Assembly: GCA_003154635.1 (NCBI GenBank) | Contig: PMDX01000120.1 | Span: forward strand, 1 to 6,315 | Reading direction: 5' to 3' | DNA: 6,315 nucleotides | Source: Actinomycetota bacterium | Lineage (GTDB): Bacteria > Actinomycetota > Geothermincolia > Fen-727 > Anoxymicrobiaceae | Part shown: positions 5,781 to 6,315 of the stretch, piece by piece | Position numbering within the stretch: the first letter of the stretch is position 1 | How the letters are laid out: each line of letters starts with the position of its first letter | Program-made: the position numbers and the translations under genes | The notes under the pieces: generated by a model | The model's input: the letters and a program-made list of their open reading frames with translations, nothing else | Databases searched by the model: none | What the model was told of the DNA's origin: nothing

Positions 5781-6315
5781 AACCCTGAACGTGCTTCTTG
5801 ACACCGGCGGTAAGAGCCGGTAGCACCCTCCTCCAGTCTCCAACCGCTCCGTAATCGGCGGCCTTGAAGATATAGGCCTCCGGGTCCTGGTTGATGGCAA
5901 CGATCTTTCCCGACTCACTCATCCCGGACAGGTGCTGGCTCGACCCGGAGATGGCAATCGCGAAATAAAGGTCGGGGGCAACGATCTTCCCCGTGATCCC
6001 CACCTGGTTTGCGGCAGGAGCCCACCCCGAATCGCACGGGGGCCTGGAGGCGCCGACCGCTCCATCGAAAATCAGTGCCAGCTCCTCGAGCTGGTCGAAA
6101 CCTTCGGGACCTCCCATTCCGCGGCCTCCCGCAACGATGACGGGGCAGCTCTCGAGGTTCACACCCATCGATTCTTCGACCTTGTCTAGCACGTCGATGC
6201 GTCCGTCCGCTGCCGGAGGTTCGAGCATCACGACTTCGCCTGTTCCCGGAGCCGCCGCGGGGGCGGTCCCCACTCGCGACCTTACCGTCGCGATGCGTGA
6301 CGGTGTCTCGACCTC
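5779..6315 (-). CDS. etfA: Electron-transfer flavoprotein alpha subunit, C-terminal part (5' end outside window)
   Basis: This is the C-terminal 178 residues of EtfA, the ETF subunit that binds the electron-shuttling FAD. The reading frame stays open to the right edge, so the GTG at 6273 is an internal valine and not the start; the N-terminal domain lies outside the window. The visible part is the FAD-binding domain. It has GGRGMGG at visible residues 63-69, GASR at 88-91, QVGITGK at 104-110, and a near match to the ETF-alpha signature, LYFAIAISGSSQH, ending at His128, followed by KIVAIN and DPEA. Two signature positions differ from the common form: ISGSSQH instead of ISGAIQH, and QVGITGK instead of QVGQTGK. 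It ends in TAG 13 bases before etfB, so the two subunits should be co-translated and form a heterodimer. It is the first gene seen in the operon. The family call is secure; the electron partners are inferred from the neighbours. Confidence 0.95.
   Translation of the reverse strand, partial: EVETPSRIATVRSRVGTAPAAAPGTGEVVMLEPPAADGRIDVLDKVEESMGVNLESCPVIVAGGRGMGGPEGFDQLEELALIFDGAVGASRPPCDSGWAPAANQVGITGKIVAPDLYFAIAISGSSQHLSGMSESGKIVAINQDPEAYIFKAADYGAVGDWRRVLPALTAGVKKHVQG

Noticed and set aside
5766..5918. N-terminal extension of EtfB by 51 residues
   Set aside because: It overlaps the end of etfA, and the ATG at 5765 gives the exact EtfB N-terminus with a proper ribosome binding site.
6271..6273. 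GTG at 6273 as the start of a short EtfA
   Set aside because: The frame remains open to the window edge, and the protein would lack the whole N-terminal domain; it is an internal valine.

Overview
All six genes in this window lie on the minus strand and read as one tightly packed operon, transcribed from right to left. It encodes an electron-transfer flavoprotein, two large FAD-dependent oxidoreductases of the GlcD/VAO (PCMH) type, a small unknown protein and a CCG-type iron-sulfur protein. No mobile element, RNA gene, CRISPR array or convincing terminator was seen. The only gene-free stretch is about 100 bases at the left edge.

The window has no taxonomic marker. GC-rich coding sequence, GTG starts, strong AGGAGGTGA-type ribosome binding sites and a flavin/iron-sulfur redox cluster fit a GC-rich, probably anaerobic or syntrophic bacterium (for example an actinobacterial or deltaproteobacterial lineage). 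That assignment is a guess.

Layout in order of transcription: etfA, cut by the right edge (6315-5779); etfB (5765-4971); a 547-residue FAD oxidoreductase (4957-3314); a 128-residue Met-rich protein of unknown function (3261-2875); a 495-residue FAD oxidoreductase (2856-1369); and a 420-residue Fe-S protein with two CxxC-type cluster motifs and two CCG domains (1368-106). Gaps are 13, 13, 52, 18 and 0 bases, and every visible start has a good Shine-Dalgarno sequence 6-7 bases upstream. A further gene may begin at the left edge (ATG at 13-11), but only four codons are visible. The promoter must lie beyond the right edge.

Functionally the set resembles two known systems at once. One is GlcDEF glycolate oxidase (two PCMH flavoproteins plus a CCG Fe-S subunit). 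The other is the EtfAB-linked lactate dehydrogenase LctBCD of acetogens, in which a GlcD-like flavoprotein works with an ETF. The likely picture is that one or both FAD subunits oxidise an unknown organic substrate, possibly a hydroxyacid or alcohol, and exchange electrons with EtfAB. The CCG protein would then connect this to a quinone, a membrane partner or a heterodisulfide/thiol-like reaction. Both flavoproteins are clearly diverged in the usually glycine-rich flavin-binding loop, the order etfA-etfB is the reverse of the common one, and the small 128-residue protein is unrecognised. The operon is therefore a reasonable candidate for an uncharacterised redox complex. Its substrate and electron flow direction cannot be read from this sequence.
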